Of a DNA stretch of 10,785 bases, positions 1 to 8,698 are shown piece by piece. Position numbers and translations under genes: made by a program. The number at the start of each line of letters is the position of its first letter. Position 1 is the stretch's first letter. A model generated the notes under the pieces. It saw only the letters and a program-made list of their open reading frames with translations, searched no databases and was not told the origin of the DNA. The stretch is from Baffinella frigidus (lineage: Eukaryota > Cryptophyceae > Cryptomonadales > Baffinellaceae), in contig MU646399.1 of the NCBI GenBank assembly GCA_026770585.1, forward strand, positions 236,086-246,870, read 5' to 3'.

Positions 1-18
1 GAGAACTCGGGCCACGGG
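1..18 (-). repeat. Second echo of kinase exon c, cut by window edge
   Basis: The minus strand reads CCCGTGGCCCGAGTTCTC, the PWPEF end of exon c, right after a heptamer tract. It continues beyond the window; a donor probably lies just outside. Confidence 0.65.
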
Positions 19-1292
19 CTTAGGGTTTAGGGTTTAGGGTTCAGGGTTCAGGGTTTAGGGTTTAGCTAAGGGTTAGGGGTTAGGGTTTAGGGTTTAGGGG
101 GAGCGGGTCCAGCTGGATGTGCCTTACCTCGTTGGAGGAGAACTTGGGCCACGGGTTTAGGGTTTAGGGTTTAGGGTTTAGGGTTTAGAGTTTAGGGGTG
201 CAGGTCTTAAGGTTTAGGGTTCAGGTTTGAGACCTCGTTGGAGGAGAACTCAGGCCACGGGCGCCCCGCCGTGCACATCTCGACCACCGTGCACCCCACG
301 CTCCTGTTGTAGGGTGTGGGGTTTGGGGTTTGGGGTTTGGGGTGTGTGGTTTGGGGTTTGTGGTTTGGGGTTTGGGGTTTGGGGTTTGGGGTTTGGGTTT
401 GGGGTTTAGGGTTTGGGGGTTACCACACGTCGGCCTTCTCCGAGTAGCCCTGCCCGAGGTTCTTGAGGACCTCCGGCGCCATGAACTGTTTCGGGTTAAC
501 AGTTTAGGCTTGAGGCTTGAGGGCTTATTCGGGCTCACCAACTTGGTCAGCCCGGGCTCTTTTCCGCCCCAAAGTTGACGGATTTGTACCGCGAACCCGG
601 ACTGTCAATTTGAGAATAGTCGGGCAACCCGAGTGAGGTTCTTGAGGACCTCCGGCGCCATGAACTGTTTCGAGTTTTGGGGCTACGGTTTAGAAGGAAC
701 GTCAGGATCTTTCCTGCTCCAAAGTTGATGGGAAACCCAGCATGTCAACTTGAGAATAGTCGATCAACCCGACTGAGGCAGAGCTAGGGTTCTGAACCTG
801 CGGTGTTCCCCGCAAGGTGTTCGAGGAGGCAGCTTGTTCGTAGAGGGCCTTCGAGCACCCAAAGTCCGAGAGCTTGCAACACCCTTCGTGGTCGACGAGG
901 ATGTTGGAACCCTTGATGTCGCGGTGGAGGATGTGCTGCGAGTGGAGGTACGCGAGCCCCTGCAGGATCTCGCGCGCGTATCCACGCACGATGGGCTCCT
1001 TGAAGCGCCCAAACTTTGCGAGCATCCCAGCAATACTACCCCCAGGCACGAGCTCAAGAAAAATAGTGAGGGAGCCGTCCTCGCGCTCCGTCCCCAAGTA
1101 CTGGACAATGTTGGGGTGCCAGAGGCTCTTGAGCACCGTCACCTCCCGCTCGATCTCCGCGTGCGCGCGCTTCGTGCTGCCCACCCGCAGCGGTACGACC
1201 TTGGCGGCGCAGATGGTCCCGTCATCGTTCAGACATTCATAAACCCTTCCATACCCTCCTTCCCCCAGAAGCTCCCCTCGCGTCCACGGCAT
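1..1292 (-). CDS. MAPKKK-like serine/threonine protein kinase gene, 3' end outside window
   Basis: Gene model of three exons (798-1292, 424-485, 234-303) joined by GT-AG introns; it runs off the left edge. About 209 residues are encoded here, nearly all kinase domain. Seen: glycine loop GEGGYG, the lysine of CAAKVV, catalytic loop HRDIKGSN, metal-binding DFG, activation segment TLRGTP, substrate-site MAPE (exon 2), and the DVW/SVG pair split between exons 2 and 3. The HRDIKGSN loop, GTPxxMAPE and SVGCTVVEM pattern belong to the STE11/MEKK class, which phosphorylates MAP kinase kinases in the cytosol. Subdomains X-XI and any C-terminal region are missing and should lie left of position 1. Both introns are built from element X or heptamer repeats. 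The class is secure; the specific orthologue and upstream signal are not known. Confidence 0.85.
19..230. repeat. Telomere-like TTTAGGG heptamer arrays in kinase intron
   Basis: Runs of TTTAGGG/TTCAGGG at 19-98 and 153-228 on the plus strand, so CCCTAAA in the sense of the kinase transcript. They are interrupted by the exon echo and unique sequence at 99-152. Irregular units and internal position argue for interstitial repeat, not a chromosome end. Confidence 0.85.
128..154 (-). repeat. Echo of kinase exon c 3' edge plus consensus donor
   Basis: On the minus strand the last ~27 nt of exon c (encoding PWPKFSSNE) recur inside the heptamer array with one visible substitution in the Glu codon, followed directly by GTAAGG at 127. 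Non-heptamer sequence then continues to about 98, probably the original intron start. Confidence 0.75.
234..303 (-). CDS. Kinase exon c: subdomain IX to X
   Basis: 70 nt after acceptor CAACAG (304-309). One base completes the Trp of DVW; then SVGCTVVEM and GRPWPEFSSNE follow, matching the conserved helix F and following loop of MAPKKKs. It ends GAG|GTCTCA, a weak donor. Partial downstream copies at 128-154 and 1-18 repeat the PWPxF end; the one at 128-154 is followed by a better donor, GTAAGG. Use of that donor would not give a clean kinase sequence because heptamers intervene, so the exon end at 234 is inferred. Confidence 0.75.
310..422. repeat. GGGGTTT heptamer array forming a kinase intron
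   Basis: The intron between exons b and c (304-423, 120 nt) consists almost wholly of TTTGGGG-type heptamers, CCCCAAA in transcript sense, running from just inside the donor GTAACC to the CAACAG acceptor. Confidence 0.85.
424..485 (-). CDS. Kinase exon b: MAPE and subdomain IX start
   Basis: 62 nt after the acceptor CGAAACAG. It is phase 0 at the start, completing GTPQ-FMAPEV, and ends ADV plus two bases of a Trp codon before donor GTAACC at 423. The sequence carries the APE motif that closes the activation segment and the Asp of DVW in subdomain IX. Too short for ORF finders. The first 30 nt plus 8 nt of acceptor sequence are repeated perfectly at 635-672, upstream in transcript order; that copy then runs into element X and has no donor of its own, so this one is the full exon. 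Confidence 0.8.
525..638 (+). mobile_element. Element X, copy 1 (MITE-like)
   Basis: Begins near TTCGGGCTCACC and ends CCCGAGTGAGG, with internal TTGACGGATTTGTA and TGTCAA. Shares long blocks with 2075-2187 and shorter ones with 702-778, 7284-7312 and 10733-10774. No coding capacity. Together with about 30 nt of other intron sequence it sits between two perfect 38-bp copies of the kinase exon b edge. Confidence 0.75.
635..672 (-). repeat. Echo of kinase exon b 5' edge with its acceptor
   Basis: 38 bp identical to 456-493: the acceptor CGAAACAG plus the first 30 nt of exon b (FMAPEVLKNL). In transcript order it precedes the full exon and is separated from it by a stretch containing element X. 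It has a usable acceptor but no donor at its broken end. Confidence 0.85.
702..778 (+). mobile_element. Element X, copy 3 (5'-truncated), in kinase intron
   Basis: Carries CAAAGTTGATGGG, AACCCAGCATGTCAACTTGAG and ends AACCCGACTGAGG, matching the right half of element X at 2125-2187. It fills most of the intron after kinase exon a, starting about 20 nt inside the donor. Confidence 0.7.
798..1292 (-). CDS. Kinase exon a: N-terminal lobe to activation loop
   Basis: 165 codons from ATG at 1292. Counting from that Met: GEGGYG at 10-15, the ATP-binding lysine at 31, the probable helix-C glutamate at 50, HRD at 123-125, DFG at 143-145, and RGTP just before the exon end. The ORF stays open seven more codons upstream, but these begin with GTG and follow a TAG, so the ATG at 1292 is the simplest start. 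It leaves almost no N-terminal extension, so an upstream exon joined at the CAG at 1314-1316 is possible. The exon ends CAG|GTTCAG at 798/797, phase 0. Reading past that donor gives a nonsense tail inside element X and breaks the kinase at exactly the point where exon b restores MAPE. Confidence 0.85.
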
Positions 1293-1313
1293 CGTGCTCT
1301 CCGCCGGGCTCAC

Positions 1314-1636
1314 TGCTCCCTATCACCGCCTTCTCCGCGCGCCGCTCTCAGCCTGCCGTCACTAGCATCCCCGCTCACCCACACATTCACACCCTCACTT
1401 CCCCATCGCTCCCGTGGCTTTTTCGTCAAAAGTTGACGACGCTGGTGGAAATTGACTTTAAAAAGCGAGGGCCGGCCGTTCTTGGCTCTCGATCCTCGCT
1501 CCTGGTTACTCGCCTGATCGACGCAACACTGTTCATTCCAGCGAGACGCAGCCAGATCGGAGTGCTCCGGAGGAGTGATTGAGCTGAAGCCTCGCGAGGG
1601 AGCAATAAGGAAAGGGATTGGAGAGACGTGCGAGGG
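1314..1636. promoter_or_regulatory. Divergent leader/promoter interval
   Basis: 323 nt between the divergent ATGs at 1292 (minus) and 1637 (plus). It must hold both 5' leaders and promoters if those starts are right. C/T-rich between 1310 and 1415; a small palindrome CGTCAAAAGTTGACG lies at 1425-1439, with the GTCAA/TTGAC motif found in element X. I see no convincing TATA box. ORFs crossing it on either strand lack recognisable protein features. Confidence 0.45.
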
Positions 1637-1792
1637 ATGGCGTCCGGAGCGCCTAACATTGGTCCTTTCCTGTCGCCCTTCGAGGGGCAAAAAAAACGCG
1701 TGCCAGCCCAGAATCGGCTCAAGTTGCTGGCGCCGAAGCGCAAGCCCGAGCGGTTCTGCTTGGACACTGTTGACCTGCAGGCGCTGCAACAG
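1637..1792 (+). CDS. Unknown gene, exon 1 with start codon
   Basis: ATG at 1637 (context GGGATGGCG) opens 52 codons, MASGAPNIGPFLSP to LDTVDLQALQQ, before CAACAG|GTCTGC. It is rich in Lys/Arg in the middle (QKKR, APKRKPERF). The frame stays open to 2011, but beyond 1792 composition turns to Pro/His-rich translation and then runs through element W, so the donor at 1793 is the better end. A GTG nine bases upstream extends the frame but is not a plausible eukaryotic start. Confidence 0.55.
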
Positions 1793-4700
1793 GTCTGCCC
1801 TACACAACATCCTGTGCTCCCATCCCCGCACCCTGAAGCCCTGAAGCCCCAAGAGAAACCCGGCACGCGACACCGCGACACTCTGAGCCCTCGACTTCCT
1901 CTCTGCATCAGTTCCACCAACTCTCACGGAAAGACCAAATCATCGGGAGCAGGTCGAAATCAATCGATTTGGTCCTTCCGTGAGGGTTGGTGGTTTGTTC
2001 TCCAGGCCTGAACCTCGCTGCGATCTCTGCGCGGTGCCTGAAATGCGGCGCAACATTCTAGCTCTGTCTCAGTCTATTTGGGCCCACCAATCTGGTGAGC
2101 CCGGGCTGTTTTCCGCTAAAAAGTTGACGGATTTGTAAAGCAAACCCAGCATGTCAACTTGAGAATAGTGGGGCAGCCCGAGTGAGGAAATGCGCCGCAA
2201 CATTCCACCAGCCCCACCCACAGAGCGGACTTCGAAGGGATTTCGTGGATAACCCCCTAGTGAATCATCCATAGGCCCTACGGTAGGCAATAGCGTAGGG
2301 AGAAAGGGGGGTACCTACGGATAAGGCAACGGAAAGTCGGTCAGAATCGGACCGAAAATCCCTTCGTACCACCAAACCTCACTCACGGAAAGACCAAATC
2401 GTCGATTTTCAGACCTCAAGTCCACCTTGACAGCCAGGCGAATTCGCCTGGCTACAACTTAAGAAGTCCCAATCTTGGTTCAAAATCAACTTTTGGGGAA
2501 AGGTCGAAAATAGACGGTTTGGTCCTTCCGTGAAGACTGGTGGTAGCCCGCAAGGTCGAAATCGACGGAGGGAAGTCTTTCTAGTGTGTGTACCAAGAAT
2601 CGGCCACGCGGGTAGAGAAACAAAGAGAGACCCCACACCCTCAACTCTCAGCCCTCAACTCTAAGCCCTAAACCCTAACTAGACCCTCATCCCGAAACCC
2701 GACACCATAACTAAACCCGCATCCCTGAACCCTACTCCCTGACTCAACCCTAAACCCTCATCCCTTACTAAACCCCAACCCCTAAACCCTAAACCCCAAC
2801 CCCAATCCTCAAACCCGCAACATCAACTAAACCCGAATACCTGAACCCTAACACCTGAACCCTAAAACCTAACTAAACTCTAAAAACTAATCCCGAAAAC
2901 CTAAGTGAAACCTAATACCGAAACCCCTAACCCCAGGAGCTGTCCGAAGCAGCAGACCAGCAATGCGAGGAGGATCAGGACCTGCTCGAGGCGGTGCTAA
3001 ACCCTAAACCCTAAACCCTACACCCTAAACCCTAATCTCTGAACCCTAGACCCTAAACCCTACACCCTAAACCCTAAACCCTAAACCCTAAACCCTAAAC
3101 CCTAAACCCTAGACCCTAAACCCTAAACCCGGAGGTGCTGAACCCTAAACCCTAAACTTCAAGGTTCTGAACCCGAAACCCGAACCCCACGTCGCACAAC
3201 CCGAAACCCGAACCCCGAAACCCGAAACCCGAAACCCGAAACCCGAGCCCCACATCCCACAACCCGAAACCCGAAACCCGAAACCCGAAACCCACACACC
3301 CCAAACCCAAACCCACCCCCCGAAAACCCAAACCCGAACCCAAAACCCCAAATCCTCAACCCCACACCATAAACCCCGACCCCCCGACCCCCGACCCCCA
3401 AAATAACCGAACCCCGAACACCAAACCCCGTCCCCCTAAACCCGCTCGCTAAGCCCTAAACCCTAAACCAGAAACCCGAAAGCCTACACCCTCAAACAGG
3501 TGGACCTTGCTATGGTAGGGCAGCTAGACGTGGCGCGCGAGAGCGCTGACTTCGTCCTCAACGACCATCCCGCGTAGCCCCCCCCGCCCGGTGTGCATGA
3601 CATTCTCTTCAAAACTCAACAAATTTGGAAAAACATAAATGGGGTATTAAGGAACGTTTGTTCTTTTAATGCTCACTCTCAAGGACATCCCACCGTCCCA
3701 CACAGCGGGCTACGGGGGGATTTTCGGGCACTCAGTGCCCGAGTTTCCGTTACCTTATCCGTAGGAACTCCCCCTATGTCCCTACGGATTGCCTACCGTA
3801 GGGTCCTAGGTCTTATCGCTTAAGGGTTATTCGAAATGCCTTGGAAGTCCGGTGTGTGGACATCCCACCGTCCACCCCGCGTCCCCCCCCACTCCCGAGA
3901 AGGCTTCAAGGGTTAGGGTTGCTTTGGGTTCAGGGTTCAAGGTGTACGGTTTGGGGTTCAGGATTTCACCATCCCACGTAAGGTAAGCCCCCCGCCCCGC
4001 CTGCCCACCTTCCACGCCAGGATGATCGAAACATCCACTTTTGACATCTTCCAAGGGGGACCCCTTGAATCCTTAAGTCAACCACGTCAGATCTTACGTG
4101 GATAAGGCGTCGGTTTCCCTCGAACCCTCTGGCGTGTGTCCTCCCTAAGTGTTCCGTGGTACACACTCCACATTGCCGCGGCGGCGGGCTATTCACAATC
4201 GGCTTATTTCCGCCGAGATCCTAGTGCGAATCCTGCAGAAGCATCGTTCGGCAAACTCCCACGTGTGACGCTTGTTATCGTCAGGTCATCGGGGGCGCTG
4301 CGGGTGTCCAGAACGCACCAATGGCTCCAACAACGCACCTGGAATACCTCACCGAAGAGCCCTGCCACTTAGCATCGGCCGCGTTCCTTCCCCCCCGGAT
4401 ATCCGGGGGAAACGCGGTTAGAATCCAATGCAAATGGATAAGATCCTAGTACAAATCGTTTAGATGGACTGCATCCGTGAAGCCCCCGGTGGCTGCTAAG
4501 TGGGATCCTCAAACCCTCATCCATGATCTCTCTGCAGAGATCGTACCGATCTCCGGAACCCACGTCCCCTAAGGGGCTGGTTATCGTCAGGTCATCGGGG
4601 GCGCTGCTGGTTTCCGCCGCGGAGTGCGAGGCGCGCCAGGTTAGAGCTGGTCTCTCATGAGTTGACACTTTTCTGGGGTGGAAAAACTTCTAAACTTTCA

Positions 4701-7700
4701 AACTCTTTTAGTCAACTCGTACGAAATTTACCACAGCGTGAATTTTTTGTTATTTCGCTGTAGTAAATTTGGTACGAGTTGACTAAAATAGTTTGAAAGT
4801 TTAGAAGTTTTTCGACCCCAGAAAAGTGTCAACTCATGAGAGACCGGCTCTACGAGCCCATGCGATACAAACCCGGTTTTTGCTATCTTCGGGTGGATTT
4901 TATGCTATTTTACAGCTGTGTCGAAGCTAAGATAGCAAAATCTGAGAAAATGGCGCGGGCGCGCCAGGTTGTAGCTCTGCCCCACTTGATTTGGGCTCCT
5001 CATCAATTGGCCCCCCCCACCAATTTCCAAGGTGAATTTTGCCCGCTCCCCAGGAAATTTACGTGTGGGTTTAATTCCAGATTTTGCTTGGCGTTTGAGC
5101 CATTTCGTACTTTTAGGGCTTTAGAATAACTGGGTCTGTAACCATGAAAAAAATAGATGGACACTTCCCGAAATTAAATCTATTCAGGTCCGGGACTAGG
5201 TTGCGAGCCCCTCTTTCTAGCTCTACCTTTCTAGCTTTACCTGAAAATTAGACTCGAAATAACTGTAGCAGTTGCATTTTGGTCCTAAATTTCCTACTCT
5301 AAACCCTAAACCCTAAACCTTAGACCCTAAACCCTAAACCCTCAACTCTAAACCCTAAACCCTAAACCCTAAACCCTAAACCCTAAACCCTAAACCCTGA
5401 GCCCTAAGCCCTAAACCATAAACCATAAATCTCAAACCCTAAACCCTGAGCCCTAAACCATAAACCATAAATCCCAAACCCTAGACCCCAAACCCCAAAC
5501 CCCAAACCCCAAACCCTCAACCCTAAACCCTAAACCCTAGACCCTAAACCCGAAACGCTCGCAGGATTGGAGTGAGGCAGCGCGCTCGTTCCTGGCGGGC
5601 GTCGGCCACAACGGTAACCCAAAGCGGCGCAAACCGGGCTTTCCACCAGTAGAAATTCCCACACGAGGTACACACATTTCCGTACCAGCCATCTATTCAC
5701 CCCCCCTAGGAAATCCCTAGGCCCCTAGGGGTTTGCTACGGTAGGGTCATGCGGACCGGAAAATACGCTCCGAGGCCTGTGTTTGAGCCGCGTCGGTTCG
5801 CTGGTGGAAGGATGGTGCGCTCGTACCTGGCGGGCGTGGGATACAACGGTAAGCCGCTGAACAAAGAGCCTCAAAACCTGAGGGAAACCAAAAAGCCTCA
5901 AACCCTGAGGGAACGTTGCGAATTTTATCTCAGAAAAGGAGTTCTAAAACTTGTTTTCTTAAGTCAATTCTCCTTCAAATATGTCAATTTATGCGTAGAG
6001 AAAAGAATAAGTTGACATATTTGAAGGGGAATTGACTTAAGAAAAAGAGTTTTATAACTCCTTTTCTGAGATAAAATTACCGGGCACGTCCTGCGGCGCG
6101 TGTGCGGTCTTGTCAGGCGCCAGTACTGCCACGCCAGGGCACTCGAAACATCCACTTTTGACATCTTTCAAGGGAAATACCTTTGCATTCTTAAGTCAAC
6201 CGCGCTAGATCTGGCGCGGATAAGGCGTCGGTTTTTCTCGATCATTCTGACGTGGTGCGCACTTCCAGCAATAACTGAGCACGCCCAGCAGTAAATAGAT
6301 GCACGCCTGCTTTATCTCCTGAACCCTTTATATCCTGAACTTTATCTGCTGAACCTTCAGGGGCGGACGATATCACATCCTGGTGGCCATGTTGGCCTCC
6401 ATCCGTAATAAACGCACGGATTTGAGAATGTCCGTTGGAAGATAGAATCCTCTCGCCCTCGGGCGCGGTATCTCCTGAACCCGTTATCTCTGGAACCCTC
6501 AGGGGCGGTCGATGTGATGGAGCACGGGTGCCACGCGTGCAGCAATGAATAAACGAACGCGTGTTTCATCTCCTGGATGGGAATAGAGCGCTGTGCAGAG
6601 AAGTTGGCCACGGGAAATAATGGAAAATCGAGAAATTGGAGCCATTTTGTCAACTTTTTAAAAAAATTGTACCATGAATTTCTCAAAAGTGGCCAAAATG
6701 GCTCCAATTTCCCCACTTTCCCATTTTCCGGTGGCCAACTTCTCTGCACAGCGCTCTACATCCACAGAAGGGAATACTTGGTGGCCATGTTGGTCTCGAT
6801 CCGAAATAAACGCACTTATCTCACAGGGGTGGACGTTATCTCCTGAACCCTTTATATCCCGAACCATTTATTTCCTGAACCCTTAATCTCTGGAACCCTC
6901 AGGGGCGGATGATGTGATGGAGCACGAATTCCAGACGAATTATCTCCTGAACCCTTTATCCGTTAAGTGGCCAGTAGGCGCATACGCCCTGCCGTAGAGC
7001 GTATCTCGTGGAAGGGAATTCATCCAAGGAAGGGAATACATGTTGGCCATTATTACACATCAGTCTACGTTTATTATACATGATAAACGTACTTCTCTCG
7101 CAGGGGCGGACAAACGCGTGTTGTGTCCCTGAACTCGTGTTTTATAAACCCTAAACGCGTGTTTTGTTATAACCCCTCACACGTGTTTTATAAACCCCGA
7201 ACCCTTGTTTTATGAGGGCAGGGGCGGACGATGTGATGGAGCACGGGTTCCAGACGAACATGGAGATGCTGCGCGCCTACCGAACTTGAGAATGGTTGGT
7301 TAACCCGAGTATGTCCTCAATCCTGAATAACCCCTCAGCGATTCTGAATAACCCCTAAGCGACAAGACCTAGGGCCCTACGGTAGGTGGAGCTAGGTGTT
7401 GGGGTCTCCCGAGCGCAGTACTGGCGCCGAACATGCTCGGTACTGGCTGCGGACGTGACGCATGACGTGATCAGAACTGAGAGAATACACGCGTGCAGCA
7501 ATGAGTAAAGGAAAGCGTGCTCTGGATCCGTGATGAACGTGCTTCTCTCGCAGGGGCGGATGATGTGATGGAGCACGGGTTCCAGACGAACATGGAGATG
7601 CTGCGCGCCTACCGAAACCGCCACGTCGTCCGCCCCGAGTAAGATCATGCCCCTAAAACCCTAAAACCCGAAACTTCCCTTGTTATTATGTACCCGAAAT

Positions 7701-8658
7701 TTCCCCTTTTATTATGTATTCAACCCGAATTATTCAACCCGAATTCGGCAGGGTTTCGGTTTTCGGTTTCAGGGGTTCGTTTTGATTGGTTTAAGGACGC
7801 ATAGAGAGATGCTGTGTGACTACCGAAACCGCCACGTCGTCCGCCCTGAGTCACCCCTTAACCCTGAAACCCGAAACCCGAAATTTCTTTGTTAGTCTCG
7901 AGCCTTAAGTTAACCCGAAACCCGAAACCCTACCGAAACCGCCACGTCTCCCGCCCCAAGTATGTCCTCGATCCTCCTACCCGAAAATCCGGAACCCGAA
8001 ACGCTACCCGAAATCCCGACGCAGCCGCCACGTCGTACGGCCTGAGTGAAACCTACACCCGAAACCCCGAAACGTCTTTAATCCTCGAAATTGAGTAGTC
8101 CAAACTTCTATGGGCCGACAACCCGAAACACGAAACCCGAAACCCGAAACCCGAAATCCCGACAGAACCGTCACATCGTCCGGCCTGAGTAACCCCCAAA
8201 CCCGAAACCCGAAAATCCCGAAGTAAACCCTGCACCCCTCAACTCGAGAGAAACCCCTACACCCTAAAACCTGAAACCCTAAAACCCCAATTCCTAACAC
8301 CCCAACCTCCAAACCCCAAACCCCAAACCCCAAACCCCAAACCCCAACCCCCAACCCCCAAACCCCAAACCCCAAACCCCACACTCCAAGAGCTCAACCC
8401 CAACCCCCGAAGCAGGTACTCAAAGTGGGACGACGTGCTGACCTTCAAACCGAAGCCCCCTGCGGTAAACCCTAAACTCTAAACTCCAAACCCCCAAACC
8501 CCAAACCCCAAACTCTAAACCCCAAACCCCAAACCCCAAACTCTAAACCCCAAATCGCAAACCCCAAACCCTGAACCAGGTCCGGCCACCTTCCCCGCAC
8601 ACCAAGCCTGCGTGGTACCAACCCGAAACCCGAAAATCGAAACCCGAAACCCGAAAAT

Positions 8659-8698
<40 letters not shown>

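Larger units (their letters stand above)
1793..2936 (+). other. Intron 1 of unknown gene: nested small elements
   Basis: About 1.1 kb without an exon I can support. In order it holds W copy 1 (1914-1993), X copy 2 between 19-bp direct repeats (2040-2205), Z copy 2 in inverse orientation (2220-2340), W copy 2 (2369-2543), then heptamers from 2640 to the CAG acceptor at 2934. The ORFs at 2069-2290 and 2409-2636 (minus) lie in these elements and look spurious. Confidence 0.55.
3574..5744 (+). other. Long exon-free interval with Y, Z and palindromic elements
   Basis: About 2.2 kb. It contains the 16-bp direct repeats around Z copy 1, a reversed heptamer patch, Y copy 1, a segment with 28-bp direct repeats (4274-4301, 4580-4607), the palindrome 4642-4852, a smaller inverted repeat at 4877-4941, an A/T-richer stretch to 5290 and a heptamer array. 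ORFs at 4136-4372, 4369-4668 and 4836-5129 overlap these repeats and show no domain I recognise; an unrecognised exon in 4850-5290 cannot be excluded. Confidence 0.5.
5849..7553 (+). other. Intron before the 7554 exon, built of its own duplicated 3' end
   Basis: 1.7 kb. It contains the palindrome 5921-6078, Y copy 2 (6130-6254), palindrome P3 (6584-6758), and from about 6340 a repeated block of TCCTGAACCCTTTAT-like units each ending CAG|GGGCGGA. Longer duplicated blocks include CACGCGTGCAGCAATGA (6532 and 7489) and TGATrAACGTrCTTCTCTCG before CAG at 7101 and 7551. ORFs in it are overlapped by inverted repeats. Confidence 0.65.
7650..8412. repeat. CCCGAAA then CCCCAAA arrays in intron 5
   Basis: CCCGAAA units dominate 7860-8235 between the exon echoes; CCCCAAA units fill 8300-8390. 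A small patch at 7750-7775 is inverted (GGGTTTCGGTTTTCGG). The exon itself contains ACCGAAACCG, one base away from the repeat, which could seed misalignment. Confidence 0.8.

Noticed and set aside
19-230. True chromosome end
   Set aside because: Units are irregular, interrupted by exon copies, and followed by genes and further arrays in the other orientation; an interstitial array is the better reading.
834-1436. Plus-strand ORFs opposite the kinase
   Set aside because: Antisense shadows of kinase exon a, whose catalytic motifs are unmistakable.
1310-1927. 205-residue minus-strand ORF and the overlapping 164-residue ORF
   Set aside because: They overlap the plus-strand exon 1 and element W, show low-complexity Arg/Ser/Gly translation and no domain. 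I prefer the plus-strand reading from ATG 1637.
3145-3401. Minus-strand ORFs rich in GFGFRVSGFG
   Set aside because: All three frames translate the same heptamer array; a 7-nt unit reads without stops in several frames. No start context and no non-repetitive sequence.
4369-4668. 99-residue minus-strand ORF
   Set aside because: Crosses the 28-bp direct repeats and hairpins and ends in the P1 arm; no recognisable motif.
6357-6886. Four overlapping ORFs around the palindrome P3
   Set aside because: Inverted-repeat arms give mirror ORFs on both strands; no codon bias or domain is seen.
6350-7650. CRISPR-like array
   Set aside because: Repeated units vary in length and sequence, carry splice junction motifs and are explained as exon echoes in a eukaryotic intron.
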